Origin: Oscillospiraceae bacterium
GTDB lineage: Bacteria > Bacillota > Clostridia > Oscillospirales > Oscillospiraceae
DNA: 63,375 nt
Assembly: GCA_902778115.1 (NCBI GenBank)
Contig: CACYWG010000009.1
Coordinates: 1 to 63,375 of the forward strand
Direction of reading: 5' to 3'
The notes beneath the pieces are model-generated. The model was not told where the DNA came from, ran no database searches, and saw nothing but the letters and a program-made list of their open reading frames with translations. The position numbers were made by a program, and so were the translations under genes. The stretch's first letter is position 1, and every line of letters begins with the position of its first letter. Positions 50,220 through 58,632 of this stretch are shown one piece after another.

Positions 50220-50267
50220 ATTCGATGCATCTGTGCTCAGTATAGCATCGAATCCGGCGCGCGCAAG
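50220..50267 (-). promoter_or_regulatory. Promoter and 16-base-spaced operator upstream of cbiM
   Basis: ATTCGATGC (50220-50228) and GCATCGAAT (50245-50253) form a perfect inverted repeat with a 16-base gap. The gap contains the minus-strand -10 TATACT (50244-50239); a weak -35 (TTGCGC) lies 16 bases upstream. Two half-sites separated by 16 bases is the geometry of NikR operators, so a nickel- or cobalt-responsive repressor is plausible. Confidence 0.6.
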
Positions 50268-50318
50268 CCCCCCGGGGGGATACAATTTTCGCTTTTTCCC
50301 GTTCCACGGCCACTAAGC

Positions 50319-50347
50319 TTGAAAAGGCGGGCGGGATTTGCTAAGCT
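50319..50347 (+). promoter_or_regulatory. Possible promoter for the 50406 gene
   Basis: TTGAAA (50319-50324), 17-base spacer, TAAGCT (50342-50347). The -10 is a weak match. Confidence 0.4.
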
Positions 50348-50405
50348 AGTATATAGATCATCTTGGTTTTGCGCCGGAATGTCCGGCGCGGAAAGGAGTC
50401 AAGCT

Positions 50406-51083
50406 ATGAGCAGCACACAGGGTCTCGGCGATATGGTGCGCACGCTGCTGGAGCAGCAGTACACGCTGAAAAAGGAAGAGCTCGGGGCGGACGCCCGTCT
50501 CTCGAAGAAGGGCATGGTTTTTGAAACGGAGGCCTATGAGATCCCCGATCTGGGGCATTTCTGCATCCTGCGGATGAACGCGTTTCTGGGTCTGATGAAG
50601 ATGGAGACCGCGGTGCTGGCCGTGACTGGCAAAGACCTGCCGCTGCTGAACCTCGACTGGGTGCGCGCCTTCGGCAAGGAAACGCAGATCGTGGAGCTCT
50701 ATGACACGCAGCTGACGCCCTATCCCGAAAAAGCGCTTGCGGAATTCGACGCGCTCCGCCGCCGCGACGGCGATCTGCCCGCGCAGGAGGCCAAGGCTGC
50801 GCGCTGGTACGACGCGATCCTCTACCCCTGCTCCTACCATAAGGCCGGAAAGGGGCTGACGGAGCGCCTGGCCGCCGCCGCGCACGACTACACCGAGACC
50901 TTCCTGCGCCAGCTGGCCGACGCGCCTGTCTGTGATGCGCAGGCCAAGCGTGCAAAAAACCGCGCCTTTTCCGAACGGCTTTTCGCCGAAGGCGGTCCTG
51001 CCGTCGACCAGGTGACGAAGCTCTTTGGACCGGAGACGGCCAGGCGACTGATCCTGCGGTATATGTACGGCGTCAGATCCTAA
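50406..51083 (+). CDS. Protein resembling ferredoxin-dependent bilin reductases (tentative)
   Basis: 225 residues, no signal or membrane segment. The middle (ETAVLAVTGKDLPLLNLDWV, then IVELYDTQLTPYP) follows the pattern of the bilin-reductase fold, in which a strand with DLPxxGxDxV carries the catalytic Asp, and the end (VDQVTKLFGPETARRL) resembles the family tail. Identity is too low to be sure by eye; it could be an unnamed family. Downstream genes encode a flavin-reductase with a protochlorophyllide-reductase-like tail and other redox proteins, which is why the idea is worth recording. Start behind GAAAGGAG. Confidence 0.45.
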   Translation: MSSTQGLGDMVRTLLEQQYTLKKEELGADARLSKKGMVFETEAYEIPDLGHFCILRMNAFLGLMKMETAVLAVTGKDLPLLNLDWVRAFGKETQIVELYDTQLTPYPEKALAEFDALRRRDGDLPAQEAKAARWYDAILYPCSYHKAGKGLTERLAAAAHDYTETFLRQLADAPVCDAQAKRAKNRAFSERLFAEGGPAVDQVTKLFGPETARRLILRYMYGVRS

Positions 51084-51103
51084 TTCAAATTTTTTATCTA
51101 TTC

Positions 51104-51133
51104 TTGACAGTGAGCAGCAGGAAGCGTTATACT
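51104..51133 (+). promoter_or_regulatory. Sigma-A promoter for the 51177-53468 genes
   Basis: TTGACA (51104-51109), 18-base spacer, TATACT (51128-51133). Confidence 0.82.
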
Positions 51134-51176
51134 TTTTTGTGGAAAAGAATGGAATCCAAGCAAGGAGGATCTTCCC

Positions 51177-51851
51177 ATGAGAGACGCGCTGCTCGCATCC
51201 TGCCCGCTTCTCGTCTGGATCATCACGGCCGTGCAGGCCCTGCTGATGCTGCTGGCCTTCCGGGGCTGGAAGCGCGCAAAGGAGCCGCTGTACCTGCTGA
51301 CCGCGCTCGTGGCGCTGGGCCTTTTCTACGACGCGCTGATCCTCTCGCTCGGTACCCTGATGCAGGGCGGGCCAGCCCTCGCTTCGCTCAGCCGCATGCG
51401 CTATGTGGCCCACGGCGCGCTGATCCCGCTGCTGTTTCCGATCTGCGCCTATACGCTGGACTTCAGCAAGACCTGGAAGACGATCGTTTGGGTCCTGACC
51501 GGACTGCTGATCGCCGCCGGCATCGCCGAGGGCTTTGCCACCGAGCTCGATCTGCGCGAGGCCGCGGGTCTCGTCCGCTACGCCTCCGGCGACGCAACGC
51601 CCGGCTGGGCCAAGGCCGTCAGCGGCGTACTGAGCTACGGCGCGGTGGTGCCGCTGATCCTTGCGGGCGTCGCCGTATGGATCAGGCAGAAGACGCCGCT
51701 GCTGTTCCTGTCCGGTTTTCTGATGTTCGCCTTTTCCGCGCTCGGCCCGGCCACCGGCAACTTCGACCTGATCTTCTTCATCAGCATGTTCGGCGAAGTG
51801 TGCATGGCGCTGTGCTTTTTGCTTTACGCCCGGCGCAAGGCGGCGAAATAA
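51177..51851 (+). CDS. Seven-helix membrane protein, unknown family
   Basis: 224 residues with about seven hydrophobic segments, starting at residues 10-28 (LVWIITAVQALLMLLAFRGW). No signature recognised. It heads a three-gene set (51177, 51894, 52848) with short gaps behind a good promoter; it could be a membrane redox or sensor component. Confidence 0.7.
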   Translation: MRDALLASCPLLVWIITAVQALLMLLAFRGWKRAKEPLYLLTALVALGLFYDALILSLGTLMQGGPALASLSRMRYVAHGALIPLLFPICAYTLDFSKTWKTIVWVLTGLLIAAGIAEGFATELDLREAAGLVRYASGDATPGWAKAVSGVLSYGAVVPLILAGVAVWIRQKTPLLFLSGFLMFAFSALGPATGNFDLIFFISMFGEVCMALCFLLYARRKAAK

Positions 51852-51893
51852 GTGCTTAAAAAAATTTTTCATAGAAGAAAGTGAGGCAAATCC

Positions 51894-52835
51894 ATGAGCA
51901 GCTTCAAAGACCTCCGCATCGTGGACAATTTCTACCAGACCAGCTCCTACTTCCCCATGCCAACGGTCATGATCTCCACTCTGGCCGAAGACGGCAGCAC
52001 CTCCGTCGGCTCCTACTCGCTGTGCTTCCCCTACTACATTGCGGGCAAGGGCTATTACGCCATGGTCCTGGAGGCGCGCAACTCCTCCAACACGGCGCAG
52101 CATCTGCTGGCAGGACGAAAGACCGTCGCCATCAACTTTATGCCCGAGGGGCGCGGCTATCACAAAAAGATCGTCGCCCAGGGCTGGCCCGGCGACACGC
52201 CCGCCGAAAAGATGAAAAACTTCGGCTTTACGCTGGAGGACGGCCTGTGCATCCAGGAAGATCCCTCCACGCCGCGCCCGAAGGTGGTCAGTGAAGCCTA
52301 CCAGGTGATGGAGTGCACCTGGATGAGCGACCTGGAGAACGCCGATGAGGACATCGGCCGCCAGCTTGTCGACGGCTGCTATCCGCCTCCCTACAAAAAC
52401 TTCAACGGCATCACCACCCAGTACGGCGCGCACTTCATCCTGCGCATCGACAAGATGCTGATGAAGCCCAAGTACTACGACAACATCATCAACGGCGTCA
52501 AGGGCCGCCTCTGGCCGAACGTGCTGATCTGCCACGGCTATCGCGACAGCAAGAACTTCTGGTTTGCCAAGACCCCGCGCCTGGTGCCGGAGCTGCTGCC
52601 CATCCGCAACGCGACGCTCTCCTCCGTCCGCTATGCCGCCGACCGCACCGACCCGAACGTCCACTTCACCGACGACGCGCTCGAAAAGCTGCTCAACGTG
52701 CCGCGCATCTTCCTGCCGACCGTGCTCAAGGGCTGCGTGGCCTGGGCCAAGGAAAACGGCGTGACCGAGATCACGGCCCGCGAAATGGACATCATCAACG
52801 ACAAGCGCGCCAAGGAAAAGGGCAAGACCAAGTAA
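51894..52835 (+). CDS. Flavin reductase-like protein with C-terminal PCP-reductase-like domain
   Basis: 313 residues. The first ~200 match the flavin reductase/FMN-binding split barrel (FPMPTVMISTLAEDGSTSVG, then YAMVLEARNSSNTAQHLL). The last 60 residues (FTDDALEKLLNVPRIFLP, then AWAKENGVTEITAREMDII) follow the small PCP_red helical domain found at the end of protochlorophyllide reductase subunit B and in some free-standing anaerobic proteins. The combination suggests an FMN-dependent reduction, substrate unknown. Confidence 0.7.
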   Translation: MSSFKDLRIVDNFYQTSSYFPMPTVMISTLAEDGSTSVGSYSLCFPYYIAGKGYYAMVLEARNSSNTAQHLLAGRKTVAINFMPEGRGYHKKIVAQGWPGDTPAEKMKNFGFTLEDGLCIQEDPSTPRPKVVSEAYQVMECTWMSDLENADEDIGRQLVDGCYPPPYKNFNGITTQYGAHFILRIDKMLMKPKYYDNIINGVKGRLWPNVLICHGYRDSKNFWFAKTPRLVPELLPIRNATLSSVRYAADRTDPNVHFTDDALEKLLNVPRIFLPTVLKGCVAWAKENGVTEITAREMDIINDKRAKEKGKTK

Positions 52836-52847
52836 AGGAGCTGCGGT

Positions 52848-53468
52848 ATGGAAGGGTACGAGTTCTCCGTTCTGATGGGGCTCGTGGACTATGTTCCCGT
52901 CGCCCTGTTTGCCGTCAGCATGGTGCTGATGCAGCGTGACCTGTACAACAAAATGCCCAAGTACGCCTTCGCCTGCTTTGCCGCCGGCACGATCAACATC
53001 CTCATCGCCGGTTTTCTGAAAGCCACCTGGAAACTTCTCTATGCCGCCAATCTCTGCGATTTTCAAGTGCTCAACATGATGTTCCTGCCCACGCAGTCGC
53101 TGGGTTTCCTGCTGGCCGGACTCGGCATCATCCTGATGTTCACCGCCCCCAAAAAAGCGGCGCTGGCCGTGGCGCCCCCGGTCTTTACGGGGACGCTGGT
53201 GTTCATCCCGATGATGGTGCTCGGCCTGGGCGCCATCTGCGCCTGCCTGAGCGTGCTCGCCGCAAAGCTGAAGAAAAAAGCGCTGATCCCCGTGTTCATC
53301 CTCTGCTTTGTGTTCTACATGGGCATGGGCTACCTCGCCTCCCGCGGCGGCAATTCCGCGGCGGACAACTGGATCGAGCAGGGTGTGAACACCGTGGGCC
53401 AGATCCTGCTGCTTGTCGGCGTGGCGGGCCTGCACCGCGCCGGTCTGCGCGACTATCAACTGTCATAA
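52848..53468 (+). CDS. Six-helix membrane protein, unknown family
   Basis: 206 residues, about six hydrophobic segments, starting MEGYEFSVLMGLVDYVPVAL. It follows the flavin-reductase gene by 12 bases and is probably co-transcribed. Its last codon and stop (TCATAA) overlap the left end of the multi-hairpin element B, so the element sets or borders the C-terminus (GLRDYQLS). Confidence 0.7.
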   Translation: MEGYEFSVLMGLVDYVPVALFAVSMVLMQRDLYNKMPKYAFACFAAGTINILIAGFLKATWKLLYAANLCDFQVLNMMFLPTQSLGFLLAGLGIILMFTAPKKAALAVAPPVFTGTLVFIPMMVLGLGAICACLSVLAAKLKKKALIPVFILCFVFYMGMGYLASRGGNSAADNWIEQGVNTVGQILLLVGVAGLHRAGLRDYQLS

Positions 53469-53668
53469 TGATCATCGGATAGCGAAATCAATCAAGGATT
53501 TGATTGATTTCGCTGCCAAACGATAGGTTTGGCAGCGAATGATTCTTTGAATCTTTCGCCCGATTCTCATTGCAATGAATATTTGGCAAAACAGCCATGC
53601 TGTTTTGCTGCGCCGCAAAGCGGCGCGGTGAAAAGCCTTAAGGCTTTTCACCATCACATAATCATTAT
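53465..53668. repeat. Multi-hairpin dispersed element, copy B
   Basis: About 204 bp bounded by ATAATGAT (53465-53472) and ATCATTAT (53661-53668). It holds the same series of hairpins as copy A (37632-37837). Three stems differ from copy A by paired substitutions that keep the helix. It follows a membrane-protein gene and ends 40 bases before the DUF1295 gene. Confidence 0.85.
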
Positions 53669-53707
53669 AAACTATTATAAACATAACAAGAAAGAAGGAC
53701 TGTCATC

Positions 53708-54508
53708 ATGTATCCTGCCTGGTATTTCTGGCTCCTGTTCGGCCTGGCCATGCTGGTCAGCTCCATCGGCTTCAAGAACTATGTCTGGTTCATCTCCCTC
53801 GGCTACGGCTTCTCCATCGCCGCCGCGGGACTGCTGATGCTGATCCTCTTCGGCAAGACCCTGACCGCCGGCACCATCATCTGCTGCATCATCTTCTTCT
53901 GCTACGGCTGCCGTCTGGGCGGCTACCTCGCCTACCGCGAACTCAAGAGCAGCTCCTACAAGAAGAACATGGTCGGCGAGATCAAGGACGGCAAGACCGT
54001 GCCCATGGGCGTCAAGCTCGCCATCTGGGTCACCTGCGCCCTGCTCTACGCCACCCAGGTCTCCCCGGTGTTCTTCCGCATGAAGAACGTTGCCGCCGAC
54101 AACGCCTTCGTCTTCATCGGCGCAATCATCATGGTCTGCGGCATCACGCTCGAGTCCGCGGCCGACATCCAGAAGAACAAGGCCAAGAAGATCAATCCCC
54201 GCCGCTTTGTGGACACCGGCCTCTTCCGCATCGTCCGCTGCCCGAACTATCTGGGCGAGATGATCTTCTGGACCGGCGTGCTGATCTCCGGCATCGGCGC
54301 CGTCAAGGGCTGGCAGTGGCTGGTCTGCGCGATCGGATACTGCGGCATCATCTTCGTCATGTTCTCCGGCGCCCGCCGTCTGGAGGTCCGCCAGAACAAG
54401 AACTACGGCAAGGATCCCGAGTACCAGAAGTTCGTCAAGACCGTGCCCATCCTGCTGCCCTTCGTCCCGCTCTACAGCGTGGAGAAGTACAAATGGCTCG
54501 TGGCCTGA
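53708..54508 (+). CDS. DUF1295 family membrane protein (steroid reductase/ICMT-like fold)
   Basis: 266 residues, about six spans, with the C-terminal signature FVDTGLFRIVRCPNYLGEM and, at the end, EVRQNKNYGKDPEYQKFVK. DUF1295 proteins share the fold of 3-oxo-5-alpha-steroid 4-dehydrogenases and isoprenylcysteine methyltransferases and typically reduce an enone or methylate a lipid, using a cytosolic cofactor. Start behind AAGAAAGGA. The substrate is unknown; the redox neighbours favour a reductase. Confidence 0.82.
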   Translation: MYPAWYFWLLFGLAMLVSSIGFKNYVWFISLGYGFSIAAAGLLMLILFGKTLTAGTIICCIIFFCYGCRLGGYLAYRELKSSSYKKNMVGEIKDGKTVPMGVKLAIWVTCALLYATQVSPVFFRMKNVAADNAFVFIGAIIMVCGITLESAADIQKNKAKKINPRRFVDTGLFRIVRCPNYLGEMIFWTGVLISGIGAVKGWQWLVCAIGYCGIIFVMFSGARRLEVRQNKNYGKDPEYQKFVKTVPILLPFVPLYSVEKYKWLVA

Positions 54509-54520
54509 TCAGATCAAACG

Positions 54521-54554
54521 AAAAAGGAACGCCCGCACGGGCGTTCCTTTTTTT
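54521..54554 (+). terminator. Terminator of the DUF1295 gene
   Basis: AAAAAGGAACGCCC (54521-54534) pairs with GGGCGTTCCTTTTT (54539-54552), loop GCAC. Confidence 0.92.
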
Positions 54555-54577
54555 GTTCCGCAAAGGCGTGGGAATCC

Positions 54578-54606
54578 TTGCAGAGACGGGTTTTTCCTGC
54601 TATACT
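54578..54606 (+). promoter_or_regulatory. Sigma-A promoter for the EFR1 gene
   Basis: TTGCAG (54578-54583), 17-base spacer, TATACT (54601-54606). Confidence 0.75.
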
Positions 54607-54642
54607 TGACGTGGGAAAATCATTGTAAGGGAGAGAATCAGC

Positions 54643-55425
54643 ATGTCCGAAAACATCATCTACTGTTATTCCGGCTCCGGCCACTGCCTGAACATGGCCA
54701 AAAGCATCGCCCAGGTCCTGGGCGACACCGACATCGTCATGATGCGCAGCTACCCCGCGAAGACGGACGCCACCGAAGCCAAGCGCGTGGGCTTTGTGTT
54801 CCCCTGCTACGGCGGCGGTCTGCCCGGCGACGTGGAAGATTACGTCAAGGCGATCAAGATCGCGCCGGGCGCCTACAAGTTCGCCGTGGAGCAGTTCGCC
54901 GGCTACATGGGCTGCGGCCTGCACAAGATCGACGAGATCGTGGGTCTCGACTACTGGAACACGATCAGCAACCACTCCACCTGCATCTGGCTGATGCCTC
55001 ACCGGCTCACCTTCCCGCCCACGTCGAAGAAAACGGCACAGGAGCGCATCGACCGCAAGGCGATGGAGGTCGGCGGCGCGGTGCGCGCGATGAAGCGCAG
55101 CGAGAAAAAGCCGCCCAAAAACGCGGTGTTCGCGCTCGAAAGCAAGGGCTTTTCCGGCATCAACGCCAAAAACATCAAAAACTTCAAGGCCAATGACGAC
55201 TGCATCGGCTGCGGCAGCTGCGTGAAGGTCTGCCCGCGCAACAACATCCAGCTCGTCGGCGGCAAGCCCAGCTTCGGCAAGAACTGCATCGGCTGCCTGA
55301 GCTGCGTGCAGTACTGCCCGAAGCAGGCCATCAACGTCGGCAAGATCACCGAGAAGCGCGAGCGCTTCCCGAACCCCACGGTCTCTGCCGCCGATCTGAC
55401 GCAGAAGATCATCCACATCGACTGA
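54643..55425 (+). CDS. EFR1 family flavodoxin-ferredoxin
   Basis: 260 residues. An N-terminal flavodoxin-like domain (IIYCYSGSGHCLNMAKSIA, FVFPCYGGGLPGDVEDYV) is fused to two 4Fe-4S motifs, CIGCGSCVKVCP (about 187-198) and CIGCLSCVQYCP (about 211-222). It is a one-protein electron carrier, able to pass electrons between an FMN and two clusters, and could serve the reductases nearby. Confidence 0.92.
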   Translation: MSENIIYCYSGSGHCLNMAKSIAQVLGDTDIVMMRSYPAKTDATEAKRVGFVFPCYGGGLPGDVEDYVKAIKIAPGAYKFAVEQFAGYMGCGLHKIDEIVGLDYWNTISNHSTCIWLMPHRLTFPPTSKKTAQERIDRKAMEVGGAVRAMKRSEKKPPKNAVFALESKGFSGINAKNIKNFKANDDCIGCGSCVKVCPRNNIQLVGGKPSFGKNCIGCLSCVQYCPKQAINVGKITEKRERFPNPTVSAADLTQKIIHID

Positions 55426-55506
55426 AAACAGCGTAAAAGGGCTGTGAAAACAGTCTGTAACAGGATGCAGGGGCTGCCGCCCTCGGCGGCCCGCGCAGCT
55501 TGAAAG

Positions 55507-55558
55507 AAAACTCCGGTGAAAACGGCTTCAAAGTCCGAATTCGCCGGAGTTTTTTGAT
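55507..55558 (+). terminator. Probable terminator after the EFR1 gene
   Basis: AACTCCGG near 55509 pairs with CCGGAGTT near 55546, with a long irregular loop, followed by TTTTT. It lies 80 bases after the stop. Confidence 0.6.
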
Positions 55559-55666
55559 CATTTGGTTTTTCCCGCCGGGCGGGGCAAGCCACCGCCCCTG
55601 CAAGCCGATATCCAGGGCTTTTTCTGCTTATTGGCTTTTTGCGCCCTTTTTCACGCTTCCGCCGCG

Positions 55667-56470
55667 TCAGCTGTTCAGGAAGCGGAGGATGCGCTCCCGG
55701 TAATCCGGAGCGGTGTCAAAGGCGGCGTGGCCGTAGCCGATGTACATATACAGGCGGAAATCCGGCCGCTCATCCAGCTTTTCCGCGATCTCCATCGTCG
55801 CGTCCGCATCCAGGACCCGATCCTCATAGACGCCGAGCGCCAGCACCGGGCAGCGGATCCTGCCCAGCTCCGGCAGCACGTTGAAGTCCCTGGTGCCCTC
55901 GGCCAGAATGATGAAGCGCGCCAGATCTGCGTCGGTCACCGTCTCCGCGGCGCGCAGCAGGCTTTCCCGGGCCTGTTCGAAGACCTCCGGCGGATAGATC
56001 TCCCGGCCGAAGGCCAGATACAGCCCGGCCCGGTCCTTCTTCGCGGCCAGGCCGATCCAGGATTCCAGCACGCGGAACTGCTCCTCCCGGACGTGGGCGG
56101 AGCTGGAGCCGAGCACCAGCTTGTCGACCAGCTCCGGATATTCCAGCGCGATCACCAGCGCGATCATGCCGCCCTGGGACGCGCCGAACAGGCAGACTTT
56201 TTCCAGACCGAGCGCGCGAAAGGCCTCCGCCGTATCCCGCGCCATGTCGTGCACGGTGTAGACCGGGGGCAGGTTTGAGCGGCGGTCGAAGAGATAGATC
56301 GTGAACTCGTCCTGCAGCGTCTGATACGCGGCGGCCACCGCGTCGGCGGCCGGCATAACGCTCTGGACGCTCAGTCCGGGCAGGATGACCAGCGTCCGGC
56401 TTCCCCTTCCGAAGCGGAAGAAGTCCATGGTAAAAGTATCGGTGCGAACGGTTTCGATCGGAATACTCAC
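55667..56470 (-). CDS. Alpha/beta hydrolase
   Basis: 267 residues. Nucleophile elbow GASQGGMIAL (about 95-104) and catalytic His in YGHAAFDTAP near the end; an acidic residue follows PVLALGVYEDRV. A soluble serine esterase or peptidase-like enzyme of unknown substrate. It ends a leftward group; the preceding gene stops 33 bases upstream. Confidence 0.88.
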   Translation of the reverse strand: MSIPIETVRTDTFTMDFFRFGRGSRTLVILPGLSVQSVMPAADAVAAAYQTLQDEFTIYLFDRRSNLPPVYTVHDMARDTAEAFRALGLEKVCLFGASQGGMIALVIALEYPELVDKLVLGSSSAHVREEQFRVLESWIGLAAKKDRAGLYLAFGREIYPPEVFEQARESLLRAAETVTDADLARFIILAEGTRDFNVLPELGRIRCPVLALGVYEDRVLDADATMEIAEKLDERPDFRLYMYIGYGHAAFDTAPDYRERILRFLNS

Positions 56471-56503
56471 AGCAGTTTTTCCTCTCTCCGACAGTTTTTC
56501 TGA

Positions 56504-56920
56504 TCAGGCGAAGAACAGCGCCCGTGTGCTCCCCAGCAGGAGCACAAGCAGGATGGCAAGATAGGCCGCGCATTTGAGCAGCGGGAAAAGGTTGAGCTTC
56601 CCCTTGAGTTTCACAGCGACGGAGGCGATCGAAAACAGGGTGAAGCCGAGCGCGAGGGCATACAGCGGCGCGCTGCCCCGGCGGAAGATCGCATAGGCTG
56701 TGAGGCCCTGGACGATACCCACGGCGAAGGTCACCCAGCCCATGTTCACGGTGAATTTCTTCCGCTTTTCCGGGTCGGACAGGCGCTCCATGAACTTTTC
56801 CGACAGTTCCAGCGGATTCAGCTCCTTTTTCCCGGACGCATAGATCAGGCCCGTGACGATGCTGAACACGCACAAAACGGCATAAAACACGCCGCAGAGA
56901 AGCAGCAGGATTTCAGTCAT
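56504..56920 (-). CDS. DUF3784-like small membrane protein
   Basis: 138 residues, about four spans, starting MTEILLLLCGVFYAVLCVFS. A cytoplasmic loop holds NPLELSEKFMERLSDPEKRKKF. ATG 56920 is preferred to 56929 because the AAAAGG site would overlap the latter. Overlaps the deoxyribosyltransferase stop by 8 bases. Function unknown. Confidence 0.7.
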   Translation of the reverse strand: MTEILLLLCGVFYAVLCVFSIVTGLIYASGKKELNPLELSEKFMERLSDPEKRKKFTVNMGWVTFAVGIVQGLTAYAIFRRGSAPLYALALGFTLFSIASVAVKLKGKLNLFPLLKCAAYLAILLVLLLGSTRALFFA

Positions 56921-57362
56921 CCCGGCCATCCTTTTCCCCGACCGTGAAGAAGGCGCGCAGCTCTTCCTCGCTGTGCAGCACCGTTTCCGGCGCGCCGTGC
57001 AGCATCACGTTATCAAAGCCGTCGATGAAGCTCCGCGCGTCCGTCTTGTAGCCGATGCAGCGTTTTCCTTTGGCGAAGCAATAGCCCAGCTCGAAGCAGG
57101 CGCCCTCGTCGGGCACGCGCCCGTCGAAGACGAACAGCAGCGTATCGCACCAGTCCATGTGCGCGCAGTCCAGCCGGAACAGGTACTGCCGCTTGGGCAG
57201 GCCCTCTATCGTTTCCGGCAGATCGGCCACGCAGCCGCCCTCCCGCTGGGGGAGAAAGCTTTCGTGCCCGCAGGCGCGGAGGACCGCGTCGATCCGCTCG
57301 TTGAAGGCCCGCTCCCCTTCGGAAAAGAGCGGCGCCGCAATATAGATTTTTCTCTTGTCCAT
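56913..57362 (-). CDS. Nucleoside 2-deoxyribosyltransferase family protein
   Basis: 149 residues. Start KIYIAAPLFSEGERAFNERI, DWCDTLLFVFDGRVPDEGACFELGYCFAKGK (in parts), where Glu in FELGY is the expected nucleophile and Asp of VPDEG helps bind the base. It moves deoxyribose between bases in purine/pyrimidine salvage, or hydrolyses nucleosides. It follows the CoA-ligase-like gene by 46 bases. Confidence 0.88.
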   Translation of the reverse strand: MDKRKIYIAAPLFSEGERAFNERIDAVLRACGHESFLPQREGGCVADLPETIEGLPKRQYLFRLDCAHMDWCDTLLFVFDGRVPDEGACFELGYCFAKGKRCIGYKTDARSFIDGFDNVMLHGAPETVLHSEEELRAFFTVGEKDGRDD

Positions 57363-57408
57363 GGATCTGTTCTCCTTTTTTTCCAGGCCGCGCCGAAATC
57401 CGGCGCGG

Positions 57409-58632
57409 TCATCTTCCTGCGCTCAGGCTGCGTTTTCCACGGACCAGGGCGGTATCCTCTTCGAGCGCCTCCCGCACGGTCAGAGAGACGGGCAGCGCTC
57501 CTGCCGCCGCGGACAGCCTGTCCCGCAGGAGCGCGGGTTCGACCTCTCCGTTCGTCAGAATCTGCACATGCAGACGCCCTTTTTCGCGCTCATAGCGGCA
57601 GTCCACGATATGGGGATCCGAAAACAGGATCCCGTCGAGTTCCGACGCGCTCAGGCCCGTCCCCTTCCGCTCGATCCGGTCCAGGCGGAGCGTTTCGCTG
57701 CCGCAGGGGCAGACGCCCGGCAGAATGCGGGTCCGGTCGCCGGTGCGGTAGCGGATCAGGGGCATGGCCTCCATGCCGACCGTGGTGATGACGAGTTCGC
57801 CCCATTCCCCGGCGGGCAGCGGCCGTCCCGCCGCGTCCACGATCTCCGCGATGACGTGATTTTCCCGCAGGTGCATCCCCTCGTGGGCCCGGCAGCAGAT
57901 CGCGCCGGCCATGCCCATCTCGCGGGAGCCGTAGTGGGGAAAGAGCCTGCTTCCCAGGATCTCCTCGCTGCCCGCGATCACGCTGTCCGGGCAGGCATCG
58001 CCGCTGACGAGCGCGCGGCGCAGACTGCCGCGTCCGCAAAAGCGAAGGATGCTCAGCAGCTGCACGGGCATGCCGACGAAGGTATCCGGTTTTTCCCGCT
58101 CCAGCAGCGCGGCGTATTCCCCGTAGCTCAGGAAGGGCCCTGCCTTCAGCGGCCGGGCGCCGAGACGGCGGATCGCCTCCGCGATCAGCTCTCCCAGGCC
58201 GAAGGGGCCGGAAAAGGGAAAGGCGATCATCGTCACGCTGCCGGGGAAGATCAGCTCCCCCAGCCCCGCCATATAGAGACGGACCGTGTTTTCCAGGTCG
58301 TCTTCGGTATAAAAGACGCGCTTGGCGGCGCCTGTCGTGCCGGAGGTCGCGTCGGAGAGGACGCGCTGGATCTGCGCCTGCGAGCAGAGCAGCAGACCGG
58401 GCGCGTGCTGCGCCAGATCCTCCTCCGTGGTAAAGGGGAGATCGGCCAGGCGTGCCAGGGAAAAGAGCCGCTCCGGCAGATCCCGGTAAAAGCCGCCGCG
58501 CTCCTTTTCACGCGCCAAGAGGCGATTCAGCTTTTTCAGCTGGATCGCCTCGATGCTTTCCCGGTCGATCCTCTCCAGGCCCTCCTGCTGCGCGATCAGC
58601 GCGTCCAGGCGGGAAACGGGCAGCGCGCTCAC
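57409..58632 (-). CDS. AMP-dependent CoA ligase of the DVU_1553 family
   Basis: 407 residues, shorter than acyl-CoA synthetases and like phenylacetate-CoA ligase. P-loop SDATSGTTGAAKRVFYTE (about 92-109), FPHYGSREMGMAGAICC, and YRTGDRTRILPG with the hinge Asp. It should activate a carboxylic acid as AMP ester. GTG 58632 overlaps the preceding stop (GTGA). Its neighbours match the order DVU_1553-DVU_1559 in Desulfovibrio, so the substrate may be produced or consumed by the aldehyde oxidoreductase at 62238. Confidence 0.82.
   Translation of the reverse strand: MSALPVSRLDALIAQQEGLERIDRESIEAIQLKKLNRLLAREKERGGFYRDLPERLFSLARLADLPFTTEEDLAQHAPGLLLCSQAQIQRVLSDATSGTTGAAKRVFYTEDDLENTVRLYMAGLGELIFPGSVTMIAFPFSGPFGLGELIAEAIRRLGARPLKAGPFLSYGEYAALLEREKPDTFVGMPVQLLSILRFCGRGSLRRALVSGDACPDSVIAGSEEILGSRLFPHYGSREMGMAGAICCRAHEGMHLRENHVIAEIVDAAGRPLPAGEWGELVITTVGMEAMPLIRYRTGDRTRILPGVCPCGSETLRLDRIERKGTGLSASELDGILFSDPHIVDCRYEREKGRLHVQILTNGEVEPALLRDRLSAAAGALPVSLTVREALEEDTALVRGKRSLSAGR

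Noticed and set aside
50200..50330. Cobalamin or nickel/cobalt riboswitch before cbiM
   Set aside because: The leader between the -10 and the start codon is only about 40 bases, too short for either aptamer, and none of the conserved boxes is present.
50406..51083. Calling the 50406 product a bilin reductase outright
   Set aside because: Only pattern-level likeness can be seen by eye; it is kept as a tentative finding and not as a firm annotation.
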